This document shows, one piece after another, positions 52,501-63,938 of a DNA stretch of 64,000 nt. The stretch is from Lumbricus rubellus. Taxonomy: Eukaryota > Annelida > Clitellata > Crassiclitellata > Lumbricidae. Where the stretch lies: contig OX243815.1 of the NCBI GenBank assembly GCA_945859605.1, positions 44,664,486-44,728,485 of the forward strand, written 5' to 3'. The number at the start of each line of letters is the position of its first letter. The stretch's first letter is position 1. A program made the position numbers and the translations under genes. The notes under the pieces were generated by a model. That model was not told where the DNA came from and made no database searches. It saw only the letters and a list, made by a program, of their open reading frames with translations.

Positions 52501-54749
52501 ACCGGAAACACAGCATTTTTTTTTAGGCCTTAACATGGTACGGTTAATAAGTACCCCACAAAAGTATTGAAGTGCCTAGTAAAAATAGTTTTAAGTACCT
52601 CATGAAAGCATTTAAGTATTTACCAATTGAAGTAATCAAGTACCACACAAAAGTATTTCAGTGCCATTCACATTTTTCTAGCACCTCACAAACGTAATTC
52701 GGAATCACACACACACGTACAAAAGCACCTTTCTTGAAAGTGCTTAAATCCTCCATCACAAGTTTAAAGACCCTTCAGAAACGGAGCTGAGGGCAGCACC
52801 TGAGATACTTTGGCCCACACAATCATCTCAGCATTACCCTCTCATTAGTATGGTTGCCAACCTCAAATAGATTGAAGGCTGAGTTGACCAGGGGTCTACA
52901 GGTCTTACAACACACCATTTCATAAATGTCTTGATACAATATTCACTATTCAGCAATTCCAACACTAATAAAACAATGTCATGCCCAATTTTATATTTTT
53001 TAACCATCTTCTAATTTTACTAGAACTTTGAGAAACTCTACATGTTCTAATCAAGCATCGATTTAAATAAGCCTATAACACATGCATGCACTCAACAATA
53101 GCCCTTCATGACAATAAACAATTCTATTATATATATATATATATACTGACCTTCTTTTGGTGCCTGGTGATCGGCGACGTCTTGGCGACCTTGACCTACT
53201 TCTTCTACGAGGTGACCTTGACTTATGACCTGCAAGGTTATAAAAAAAGCACTCACCATGCAATCGCTTTTTTTACATGCAGTAACAATATTAAAAACAC
53301 ATTCTGCATTAATATAACGCAAACTGCTAATAAATAATTATTGCGTTATGCCTTATTAGCAGAACTTGAGACTACTCCATTGTCCCTGGAATTGCATATT
53401 TTGTCTTTGCATGCAAGAATTAATTGAAGCAGGGAACAATAAACTTGATTGATTGGTTGATTGATTGATTACACTTTGCTTGGACCATTGAAGCATCGGT
53501 CAAGATAATGCATACAGACTATCTAGAATATTAAGTGTGTTTAGAATGTAAACTAAATTGCTTAACTTACGTCTTCTGTCTCTATCTCGTTCTCGATCTC
53601 TTTCCCGATCCCTTGAGCGAGATCGCCTTTTTTCCGTGGCTATAACACCGCAAAGGTCATGTGTAAGAAACACAAAAATTATCAAGAAAACATCAAACCA
53701 TAAATTAACTTCGCAAAATATAAGCAAAATTCGCAAAAAGTCAGGTCTTAATCAGTATTTAGAAAGAAGGAAAGCCAACAGGAAGTAGGCCAGAATGGGT
53801 CGATTTTTTCAGAAGACCATTCACGCAATTGCGCTTCTCTACATCAGTAAATCCCCACCAAAGGGAGAGGTGTAGTGCCCGAGTAATAGCTCAGTTATCA
53901 AACAGTGGCTAGCCATAGAGGCTGCGCGAAACTAAAACACAAAGAGCTAATATGGATTGCCAGGCAATGCAGCAAATTTTGGTTATTGTGACTGACGTCT
54001 CGGTAAATCGTAAACAGTATGGCCGCCGTAGATGCGTGCATAAGAGAGCGGCCCGACATACGGCCCAATATTTCCGCGAAAATTAAAGCACGCTTCAATT
54101 TCATCAGAATGACTGCACTAATCCTAAAACTAACCCTAACCGACCCTCACGACGCCTAACCTGAGCCCTAACCGACCCTCACGCTTTGCATGTTGGGATG
54201 CATGTTGCGATATCGTCCATAGGCGGCACTCTAATTTTATTGCATTCGTTGGCGGCCATACTGTTTACGATTTACCGAGACGTCAGTCACAATAACCCAC
54301 ATTTTTTTATGCGTGCCTCAAAGCTAACTCGATCTGAGATGGTGACACCCAGAATGACCACCACATGGACCTTCTTAATATCAGGGATGGGAGGAAGAAG
54401 GCCTCTGTCGCCTAACGACCATTTCGCTGGACTTAGAATGGTTTAATTTAAGATTGCTAATGGATACCGGTCCGCGAATGTGAATTGTGTCAACATTTAG
54501 CTTGAAGTTATTGTTAGCTCAACTGTGGTTTTATTTACTTCACAAGTTCTGGCTTCGGTAGTTTGACACATTTTCGAGGAAAACATACAAAACACTTATT
54601 ATCGCTCACGTCATTTTAAACTCTAAAGCTCAGATTTTAATAAATAGCGAATTTTACAAAACAGGTAACACATAAAATAATAAACGGGTTAATAAAAATC
54701 CGAGGATTGCTATACCTCTTCTTGGCGATCGACTTCTGCTTCTAACCAT
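49560..54749 (-). CDS. SNRNP27: U4/U6.U5 tri-snRNP 27 kDa protein (RS-domain splicing factor)
   Basis: Seven exons on the minus strand: 54749-54716, 53639-53571, 53229-53151, 51976-51864, 51401-51307, 50646-50585 and 49614-49560; all borders and phases agree, giving 168 residues (human 155). The N terminus [11 protein letters not shown] matches the human start. An Arg/Ser and Arg/Asp/Glu-rich domain follows (residues about 1-60). A poorly conserved linker holds [17 protein letters not shown]. The conserved C terminus is [19 protein letters not shown], then [33 protein letters not shown] and DFVA, nearly identical to human. The protein belongs to the tri-snRNP and sits near the U6 ACAGAGA/5' splice site region in the pre-B spliceosome (family knowledge). 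A short alanine run near the start of exon 5 comes from a GCC repeat. Introns carry SINE and MITE insertions. Confidence 0.96.
49753..49815 (-). repeat. LINE/SINE tail fragment
   Basis: GCATTTATATAGCGCCCCAT and AAGAAACTACTCAGAGGCCC, the reverse of the shared tail, preceded by a CATT repeat. It is in SNRNP27 intron 6. Confidence 0.6.
50780..51003 (-). mobile_element. tRNA-derived SINE, family 1, near full length, reverse orientation
   Basis: On the minus strand: A box in GGTGGTGTAGTGGTGGC, B box GGTTCAAATCC after TCGA, body GTAAGGACCTTGGGCGAGTC, and tail GGAGCGCCTCTGAGTAGAG...CTTGAAGGGGCACTATAGCA. It lies in SNRNP27 intron 5, in the same transcriptional direction as the gene. Confidence 0.93.
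53981..54297. mobile_element. 317-bp TIR element in SNRNP27 intron 1
   Basis: About 47-bp inverted repeats start GGTTATTGTGACTGACGTCT and end with the reverse (AGACGTCAGTCACAATAACC), containing GGCGGCCATACTG. The interior holds the CCTAACCGACCC-type segment nearly identical to 40590-40672. I could not define a clean target duplication. Confidence 0.8.
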
Positions 54750-55731
54750 CTTTGAATCGATATCGTAAACGTTAAGTTTACGTACGGTTACTCCGCAACT
54801 TCTTGTCAACCATAGAGATAACAAAATATCAAGAATTAGCGCCTTTCTTCACTTGTTCTCGGCATCTACAAACAGCACATTCATTAAATTTTATTCGGTC
54901 ACGGAATATATATGTTAGCGTCATCATTTACTCGGCCTCAACATACACAAAATTAGCGCCTTCATTTTCCCGGCCTCGATCGGCGTCTCAAAAATTATGG
55001 TCATGATTTTCTTGGCCTCGGCATATAAAATTGACGGATTCATTTTCTCGTCCTCGGCGTAGCAATGATTAGCGCCATAATTTCTTCGACCTTGGTGTAT
55101 CAAAAACTCAACGCCATGATCTTCTCGACCTCGGCGTATAAAAATTTGCACCTTCATTTTTTCAGCCTCGGCGTATCAAAAATAGGCGCCTTCTCTTTCT
55201 CTGCCTCGGCATATAAAATTAGCACCTTCTCTCCAGGGCTTCTTTTTGGGCTATTTAATTTTGCGCGGCTACAAGTGGCACAGTTTTGACAACAAGAGTA
55301 GCTGTATGTGATGGTGATCTTACCGATTTATTCAACAAATAATTTATGTGAATAATATATATTGTCTGAAAATTATAGTAGTTTAATCTGATTATTTGTT
55401 TGCAAATATATCGAACTCTGTGCATTAGAATGTGGTATGTGTGTTTATATTTTCTGCGTTCTCCGATTTAAAGACGCTGCTTGTTTCTGTCTGTGAGCGA
55501 ATGTAATTTTGATTGATGGCTGAAGAAGCAGATGCCTCAAGCTGACAGATCTTCTTATTTTATTCAGCTTATATTATGATGCTTCGTTTTTAAAACGCTG
55601 TGTTGTGAGGGATGAAGCTGCTTATCTAAATGCAGGATTGCTTAAAGTTCGAAATTGCTTAACTATGGGAACAAGTCGGCATTGTTTAAAATGCGTCCCG
55701 TCTACTTTAGGTAACTCAAAGTTCGTTTGTG
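54750..55731. promoter_or_regulatory. Divergent SNRNP27-LDB1 promoter region
   Basis: 982 bases between the two start codons on opposite strands, so both promoters or their 5' UTR exons should lie here. Apart from the minisatellite at 54829-55245, I see no TATA or NRF1 box. A TTTAG|GTAACT acceptor-like site at 55710 suggests that the LDB1 5' UTR may be spliced. Confidence 0.4.
54829..55245. repeat. Degenerate minisatellite in the SNRNP27-LDB1 divergent region, about 45-50 bp unit
   Basis: Eight or nine units built from CCTCGGCGTATAAAA, AATTAGCGCC and TTCATTTTCTCGG, with substitutions. It occupies about half of the interval between the two divergent start codons. Confidence 0.8.
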
Positions 55732-58700
55732 ATGCCTGTTCAACCACCGCCAAATATGTTTGACAGAGAATTTCCAATGATGTAAGTAACTTTTTCTTAC
55801 GTGAGTTGTAAGCAGATTTAGGAAGCGTTTAAGTGAATACTCACAATTAGGATGACTTTTATGGAGTTTTAAGGCTGCATGAAGTTTTCTGGCCTTTGGA
55901 CAAGACTTTATTTGCCACAGGGTTATTTGTGTTCTTAATTAGAATCTACATCTCTGCATCTGCACGATTGACCATAGATTTCAACACCATTATCAGTTTT
56001 ACAATTTAGTGTAACCATTGATTGATGCCATCTGGATTGATGAATTGTTGAGCATCAGCTTTGCCATGTAACTAATATGAATTGTCTACTTAAATATTAA
56101 GATAAAACTTCTTAATCTTGTGAATGCTTATTGAATCGTTGATTGATTGTTTGGAAAACAGGCGACCAGCTCCATTCATGGGTCATCCAGATTTCAGAAT
56201 ACATGAGATGAATAGGCGTTTGCAGCAAAGAACTGAGGTGAGTCTTGATAACAATAATAGCAACGATAACAATAGGATAATTTATGTTGAGCCATAGCAC
56301 AACCAAGGTCGACGAAAAAGGCGTTGTTCGTGTATTGACGACATTCTTATGATACCTCAACCTTATAACGAGGCTGCAAAAATTTTGCCAAATTTTTCCA
56401 ATACGTGACTTCTGCGATCACCTCATATGCCATAATTACTTATAATCGATTAGCCCTGTCTTATCACATCACTGCATGTTGTGTATGTTGTTTAGGTCTA
56501 ATGTAGGGTCTACAATCTATTGAAAATAGTTGTTTGTAATTGAAGTCAAATCATCAAAAGACAAATAATTGCTGTATGAAATGATGAGTTAACGATATAC
56601 TACAGCTGAAAAAATTGTTGTGTCTTGCGTTCAGGATTGTGATATTCTGTGGTGGGATGCATTTGCAACGGAGTTCTTTGAAGACGATGCGATTCTGACG
56701 CTGTCTTTCACGATGGAAGATGGACCAAAGAGATACAGTAAGAGCTTTTTTATTTTTATCATCTTTATCCCTCACTGCTAGGCGAGTTTTCACTTAAAAT
56801 AGATAGGAAACAGTTGCGTTATTCTGCTCGTTTTATTGCGCTAGGACAGTAAATCCTTATCTTAACTTTTGCATTTTAATACATGCTAGTCGTTAAAGTG
56901 TTAAATGTAAGACTGGCCCTATTTCAACTAATTTACCCACCGTAGCCTTATTCTGTGGCTTCTAGTTCAATAAGATTTCTACCATCATGGCTGAAAGTAT
57001 GTTTGAACTCATGTCAACATTACATATAAAAATGCAATCATTAAATACAAAACAAAGCCCTACAAAAGCAGCGGCTCAAACACGATTGGGTCCTGATTTC
57101 CAGTATTCAACTGTTTACAATGATAGGCCTCAATTGTTTATATTTGTGCATACAAATTATTAAATTAAACAGAAAATGAAAGTTTTATCAAACAGTGGCG
57201 TCTAACCCCCCCACTTGGAGTGGGAGAACAAACCCCCCATTTTCGGCGACTTAAATTTTTTATGAGAATCTGTTTTTATATTACGTATGCACAGATGGGA
57301 GGGATCACGGAATTTAGGCGATTTGCGTACGGGGGGGGGGGGGTTCGGCCGAATGTACGCATGCCAAATAAATGTCTGATTATGACGTATACATTAGGCT
57401 AATAGGATAATAGCAAAGATATTAGGTTATGAAGGTGTCAACAAAATGCATGGGGGAGGTCGAAAATAGGATTGTTTGCATACGTAGGCCTATAGGCCTA
57501 ATAATATGGATGGTCATTAAAAGACTGCAATTGGCCGATAGCGTGTCATATTGTCTGACTTTCAATTCTGTGATGAATTTCAAACGCAAATGTTTGAGCA
57601 AAGAACAGGGAACTTAGGAATTATAGGAGCATTAAGGGCTTAAGCAAAATCAAGACGCAATATGGCTCAGCTCTACCTATGGCTAAAATTAATATGCCTA
57701 AAATTGTATGCTTAATAGGTAAGTAGAAAAGTAGTTGTACAATTCTAAATCATTACAACTCACCACTGTGAAATATCCTGTTGCTGCAGTATCCGAAAAG
57801 AATTAATTGCATGCTCTTAAACACAGACGGAGACTTGGTCCTATCTTGGGGGGGGGAGACAAACGAGCGGCCGAAGGACGATCGCCGAAGCCGAAAGGGT
57901 TTGGGAGGATGTTTCCCTCCCCAATGTTGAAAACGTTTGAATTTCCACACTGCAATGGTGCCATTATAATAGGCTGTCATTTTAACGAAATCGTTCATCA
58001 TTTCAGTGGTGATAGTGGTGGCTTGAGACTTCAAAACTGTTCCCTCCAATTATTAAAATTTTTCTAATTTCCACACTGTAATGGTAGGCTAACACTTGAA
58101 GCCGTCATGTCAAAACTTTCTCATAATTTCATTGTTGAAAGAGATAGTTTAAGATTTCAATAAAGACATCGCCTACTCCGAGTTTTCTTTTAACTTAAGC
58201 TTATTTGAATTTCCATAGTGTTATGGTAAGATTTTTCATTTTTCAATGCTGATAGCCTAGTCATGGTTTAAGACTTTAGAGTGTTGACTTACAAATTTTA
58301 TACAATTTTTGGATTTGCACATTGTAGCCGTAACGTTTTAGGCTGTCATGATTTCAGTGCTCATAGATGTGGTTTAAGACTTGAATAAATGTCCCATTGT
58401 TTTGTAAAATGTTATGGTAGCTTTTACGCTGCTATCTTATACGAATTCTCATTATAGATAAATAGTGGATAACACTGTACATAGTAAATTATAATATTTA
58501 AGAAATATTTCCGAAACATTTGGACGATATAAGCATCTCCGCCCCCCCCCCCCTTAAGTCTCCGTCCATACGCTTAGAAGCTCGAAATTAAGAGTTCGAA
58601 TTCTCCACAGAAATTCTCTGTGTATATAGGCAGACCTTTAGCTGTTGAAAACTCCTGCTGATGTCGATGCAACTCTTCGCGAATAAGAAAAACTTAACAC

Positions 58701-61700
58701 ATAAACAGTCAAATTCGGTTGTCCACAGTATAATGACTATCATCTCGCTTCTAGCACTTTACGGCTGCATCTCTAGCATGGAAAGACTCTGTTCACATGT
58801 ATGCCTACATCAGACCTGCTCTTATCCATTTCAGCGATCTGCTGGCTGGGAATCTAATACGAAACATCTGTTATTAGCTTAATTAGGCTTAGACTACTTT
58901 TACAGAAGGGACCACTGTCCGTTGTATCAGAAGACTGAGGGAAGCTGCACTTGCACAGCAGTAAGTGTCTTAGAACTGGTCGTTTGATTCCTGCTGCGCG
59001 ACCGTCGCATCATTAATTTTGTTCCCTTCATCAGCTGCCGTAGCGTGGGCTTCAGCTTGGCTCCGTCAGTAAGCATGACAAGTGATAAGAGGTCAATTCC
59101 GAATGACTGTGATCCACCCTTGTATGCCAGATAGAGATCTGACTGACACTAATGTCTATGGGTTGTTGTACTCCCTACCAAATATGTGACTTCAAGCGAT
59201 CCGTGGGTTTGTTAGTTCGAGGCAACATAGGTTTTCCACGATAATTTTCGTAATCCAAGCCTTTATATAATAGGAATTTAGCAAACCCCCCCAATTTACA
59301 CCCGAAAAACGCCAAACCCCCCCACTTTCAGAAGCCGTGGGAGAACGTTCTCCCAACCCCCCCATTGGTAGACGCCACTGTTATCAAAACTTACTCCTTG
59401 ATTTTAGATCAGTCCTACAATTCAGAATATGGGCCAACTAAGAGGTTAACGAGGGCGGGCTGTTACTGCAGAATATGAATAAGTATCAAGCAAAGCATTA
59501 ATATGATTGTCACTAATGGTAACTTATGACTTGTGATTATGCATGCACTTTAGGCAACCAACGAAGTTTCTATGAGAAGATTTTGCTTGGTGTTTTTCCA
59601 GCAATTGGTCGCAGTCTTATTCCACGCTACTTCCGAAGCATGTTTGAAGGTGGTATTACTGATCTTTACTACGTCCTGAAGTTCTGTAAAGAGTCCTTCC
59701 AGAACACGTCCATCATCCTTGACTGTGAACAAGCTCTCATGGTGACTCATTATGGCAAGCCAGTCTTCACAAAGGTGTGTGCACATGTGTATCTTGTGAC
59801 GGCATGGCTGTGTTATGTGTCTTTGGTTCAATAAATGAAATTGAATTGATAATTGAATTGGTGCTATAGAAATTGTCATTGTTATTTTTTTAAATAATTC
59901 ACCATTTCTCATTAAAATTTGACAGTGCATGATTTAAAAAAAACGCCGCAAAAATAATAATAACGATTCTTCAAAGCCATTGTCTTCCATGCCACATTGT
60001 CTAACAACTGAGCATTAGTCAATAGTGCTGAGCAACTGTGAGTAAGGAACCGGCTCAAGGTTCTTGCATAGTAACCATCTCATGGTAGGAGGATCAAACC
60101 AATGTTCTCCATGTTGCAAGCTGAGCACTCTGACCAAATGAATACCATGTGTTATATGCTGATGATTGTCAAGTGTACATTTGTTAACACTCTGCCGGGT
60201 TTTTCCAGGTCATCACCGAGGGTCGTCTGCTTCTGGAATTTACGTTCGATGACCTCATGAGGATCCGGTCGTGGCACTTCATGACCCGACAGCATCACGA
60301 ACTTGTTCCGAGAAATGTTTTAGCTATGCAGGTAACTGTGCGACATTAGAACGTTGATTGAAATGATAATTGTGTCATAGGCGCCTGGTTGGCATAAGCT
60401 TTTTGCTTTTTTCCGGCCTTCCTGTTGCCCAGTGATTTTCTGTTTCTGCTGTACTATACTTATTTTACTTCTGGTGCAATAAAGAATAAATAAATAAATA
60501 AACTGTCGTGATCTGATTAAAAATATTTTGTGTGTGTGAAACTGACCAGCATCTTTCTCACCTTCATATAGCACATTTTATGAGCTTCTTAAGAGCACTG
60601 TCACAATGGGTGTCTGATGGATTTAGAGAGACTGGTACACTTTAATGCATGGCTTGAATGTTTATGTTTTTCAAAGGAATTACCAATGCATACAGAAGAT
60701 GTTGTTCATACACGGCATGTTGAATTATTATGTTTTCTTCGGTCAGATTATCTGGTATGGTTTTGAGTAGAATGAATGGATCGTGTCGTAATTTATAAGT
60801 GGTTTTTGTGAGAGATTCGAAATGACTCGTCAGGACATGATTGACATTTAGCATGCACAATTGCACATAGATGTATTTTGTAACGTATTGAGCTCTGCCA
60901 ATGTGATCATGCAATAGACGAATATCAATACACTCAATTTAGCTTTTGGAGTTAGCATGCCTTGCATCTTAACAAGTAGCATTTGTATTCCAAACTGTTG
61001 AGTATGAAATGAGAGCATTTTATAATCCCTTTGATGATGATATTATGTTATGGTTTTAGGATCCTCTTATGGTTGACCAGCTGTCACAGAATGTCACTTG
61101 TCAGGGTCTAACAAATGCCACTCTTGACTTCCTCAGGGTAGGCCACAATTCCATCAAAATCTTTTCAGATTTGTCGAATGTTTAAGATAATTATCAAATG
61201 TTTTAGATTTTGGAATGTATCGGAAGCATTAGCTAATGTTGATAGTAAGCAAGAAAGGCACATTTGTCTCACTTTTTTTCCCTCTTTCCCAACCCTTAAC
61301 TGGTCTTTTCCTTTTGCCTCACCATAGCTAGCCTTGCCTTACCATAGTTAGCATTGTCTCACCATAGCTAGCCTTGCCTTACCAAAGTTAGCCTTGCCTC
61401 ATCATGCCTGCCTTACTATCTTAGTCTTACTTAGTCTTCGCAACTGCAGTACTCAGTGCTAGATAGTTACGGTGCATGGCAATTCATGGTGTGTTTCATT
61501 ATGTGACAGTTTGTGACGCGTTTTGCGTTTTTTTTAGTTGTGCGTGATTCTCGAGCCGATGCAGGAGCTGATGTGTCGTCACAAGGTGTACGGTCTCAGC
61601 CCTCGTGACTGCCTCAAGACGACGCTCTTCCAGAAGTGGCAGAGGATCGTCGCACCACCTGGTTTGTCTTTTACGAATGCAGACTAATAATTATTGACAT

Positions 61701-63938
61701 GTTAATTGTAATCAGTAACTTCTATTGTGCCGGTGCCATCAGTGGTGCTCCAGACCGGATTAGACAAGACCATGAGTAAATAGGTGGTCTTCTGTTTCTC
61801 ATGTATTTTCTGTCTGACGTTAAAATTTGTGTCATGATTTTGATTCATATGTTAAGAAGACTTGACAGTATACAATTCTTCCGGCCTGACAATACAATAC
61901 CATGCATTATAAACAGAACAGTCGTCAACCATTGGTGAAATGGAGGAAGAGGAATGACGGGCAAAGATGTTAGTGCCAGAAGTCTTTGGTGGCGACGGAT
62001 CTTTTGGTGGACATAATGCCATGCCATTTTAGTGAACCATGAGTCAATTTTTCACTATTAAATATCTTTGAGGTTTGGGACTTTTCATGAGAACTGCAAT
62101 GGACTTGAATGAGTGATAAGAATCCAAAAGATTCATTCATGTCTTTTGCGTGGTAGCGCATTGGATAACATGATGGCATGGAGAGCAAGAAGGAACGAGT
62201 TCAAGCCCCCATTGGTTGCTTTGTAGGCTGCTATTAGCGCCGTGTATTGCCGGCTGTCTGTTCTGTTAGTACAGTTAAGATTTATGTCTTCTGTAATTTG
62301 CATTCCTGTGAATTGTGTTTCAATTGCATAAAATGTACAGCATTGTACACTGTAACCGGTTGTGGTCTGTCAACCGGATTGTTCAATAAAGAAAAATTAT
62401 TATTATTAAATATTATTAAATGGTTGGCATGAGAAATCTGTATTTAAAATACGTGTGCTATATAACTTACATAGATACAGAAAGTGCAGCATATGATACG
62501 TGTATAAAATCATCGAATATGTAAGGTAAGGTTGATGTCATTAGCCTGGTAGCTGTAAGATGTTACCGAACACTGGATAATGCAGTCCACTTATTGGATA
62601 CCTTTAAAATGCCCTCAACCTATGGTATGTATTAATCAGCTTTGTTTGAGCACCTAGTTTATCCTTGCTTCCGTGGCCAATAAGTTGAATTGAGGTGAAC
62701 AGCAACTGTGTCCTTGAATACTGACCCTGGGTAATGCAATATTTTCTTTTGACCAAGGTATATTAAACGCGTTCATTCAATGCTTATATTTATCAGCTGT
62801 AGTTAGTTTCTAGCATTGCATTTCTTTCATTGCTACGCTTGTGTAACGTAAGGTTAGTCTGGCGCTGAAGATCCTGGCAGCTGTAAGATGTTTTGAACAC
62901 TCGATGCTATTAAATGAATTTTAAAATTTGTTGTGTTTTGAACGCTGGGTGCTACCAAATGATAATAGTTGCTTTTGGTGTTTGCGACAGAAGCAACCAG
63001 ACCAGCGGCAAAGCGACGAAAGAAGAAGGCGCAATCTGGTGCAAACGCGCCTCCGAGGAGCGGCACTCCACCTGGTGGTCGCCAGAAGAAATCACCAGGT
63101 CCACCGATCTTCACAAATATTGTCCAGGTGAAGGTAACCTAGAGTAGGCTGGAAAATCCTAAGACCAGTGATGAGGTGCATCTGTTGTAAGCATCGTAAA
63201 TGATTCCTAATTACGATTTCTTCAGATTCGTTGTAGTATTGACTCTGTTCTAAATACAGTGGTGTGCACACCGGTTCTATGCGCCATTCAGAAAACAGAT
63301 TTTGATGCCGTTTGCGTTATTTGATTCGGAATATATTCCTTTATTACCCAGAAAATTGCAGAATAGTGGTTTCTGGTTACGTCGAGGACACGACTATTTG
63401 GAAACTTTTTATTTGATTTTCTCACTCTAAGCTAATGGAAAGAATCAAGCGAACATGTATAACTTTGGTTAGAAAAAATATTTTTGTTGTGTAAAGAGAT
63501 TTTTAATTAAAGCAGAGCTATTGTAACATAATTATGGCAGCGGCTTTACAGCTGAATAAAAGAAGGTCAGAAACCGACATGATATTGTGACAGTTTTTGA
63601 GCCACTGTGTCACATTTCTCAACTATAGTTTTATTATTTCACAGGATGTGATGTTGGTTGGTGAGCCGACGTTGATGGGTGGTGAGCTCGGAGATGAGGA
63701 CGAACGACTCATCAGTCGATTGGAAAACACGCAGTACAAACCGGCGGACATGGACGACGGCAACGAATTTGTCGTCAAGTCGATGCCAAACGGCAATCCG
63801 GGAGGGCAAGGCCAGCAGCTCTATCCGTCCTCTTCAATGGCGGTCATGGCAAGCCCGCAGTTCGGCAAGAACGCGCCGTCGACGGGGAATTCGGCGGGAA
63901 TGCGCGGCGAACCAAATATGTCGTCATCGAACGGGTGA
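55732..63938 (+). CDS. LDB1: LIM domain-binding protein (LDB/CLIM/NLI/Chip)
   Basis: Nine exons: 55732-55781, 56162-56237, 56635-56737, 59602-59774, 60209-60331, 61060-61137, 61538-61661, 62991-63127 and 63645-63938, in phase throughout, 385 residues (human LDB1 375-411). The N terminus is short (MPVQPPPNMFDREFP). The dimerisation domain (residues about 26-240) shows DCDILWWDAFATEFFEDDA, GPKRYTIGRSLIPRYFRS, FDDLMRIRSWHF and LCVILEPMQELMCRHKVYGL. A basic nuclear signal KRRKKK follows. The LIM-interaction domain near the C terminus is DVMLVGEPTLMGGELGDEDE, RLISRLENTQ. The protein self-associates and bridges LIM-homeodomain and LMO factors, acting in enhancer looping in the nucleus (family knowledge). 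Exon 8 has tandem donors 6 nt apart (63127 or 63133). Intron 3 carries a 2.2-kb hAT-type element. The C terminus after the LID is Gly/Ser/Asn-rich. Confidence 0.97.
57193..59380. mobile_element. 2.2-kb hAT-type element in LDB1 intron 3, 8-bp target duplication
   Basis: Ends CAGTGGCGTCTA and TAGACGCCACTG, flanked by TTATCAAA (57185-57192 and 59381-59388). The sub-ends are full of C/G runs (CCCCCC, GGGGGGGGG). The interior has AT-rich degenerate repeats (57980-58400). GACGGAGACTT near 57825 and AAGTCTCCGTC near 58557 form an inner inverted pair, perhaps an older nested element. No transposase frame survives. Confidence 0.9.
59797..59890 (+). repeat. Retroposon 3' tail, family 3, split by a short AT-rich insert
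   Basis: GGCATGGCTGTGTTATG, then about 43 bases containing TTCAATAAATGAAATTG, then GTGCTATAGAAATTGTCATT. It resembles 46856-46915 without the insert. It lies just after LDB1 exon 4. Confidence 0.5.
60026..60150 (-). repeat. Old, diverged SINE (family 1 relative)
   Basis: GTGCTGAGCAACTGTGAGTA, then GGCTCAAGGTTCTTGCATAG, then AGGATCAAACC resemble the reversed SINE body and B box, with many changes and no tail. Confidence 0.5.
61318..61415. repeat. Minisatellite with ACCATAGCTAGCCTTGCCTT unit, four to five copies
   Basis: Imperfect tandem units of about 20-22 bp in LDB1 intron 6, upstream of the exon beginning at 61538. Confidence 0.85.
62141..62410 (+). mobile_element. tRNA-derived SINE-like copy, family 2
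   Basis: A-box-like GCGTGGTAGCGCATTGG and B-box-like GAGTTCAAGCCCC in a tRNA-sized head. An unrelated body follows, then the tail GTACACTGTAACCGGTTGTG, GTCAACCGGATTGTTCAAT and an (ATT)n end. The tail recurs in reverse at 33844-33920. It lies in LDB1 intron 7. Confidence 0.75.

Noticed and set aside
54829..55245. CRISPR array
   Set aside because: Units are contiguous and degenerate without unique spacers, in a eukaryotic genome.
62141..62215. Functional tRNA gene
   Set aside because: Box A and box B are present, but the flanks do not form an acceptor stem and the unit runs on into a SINE body and ATT tail.
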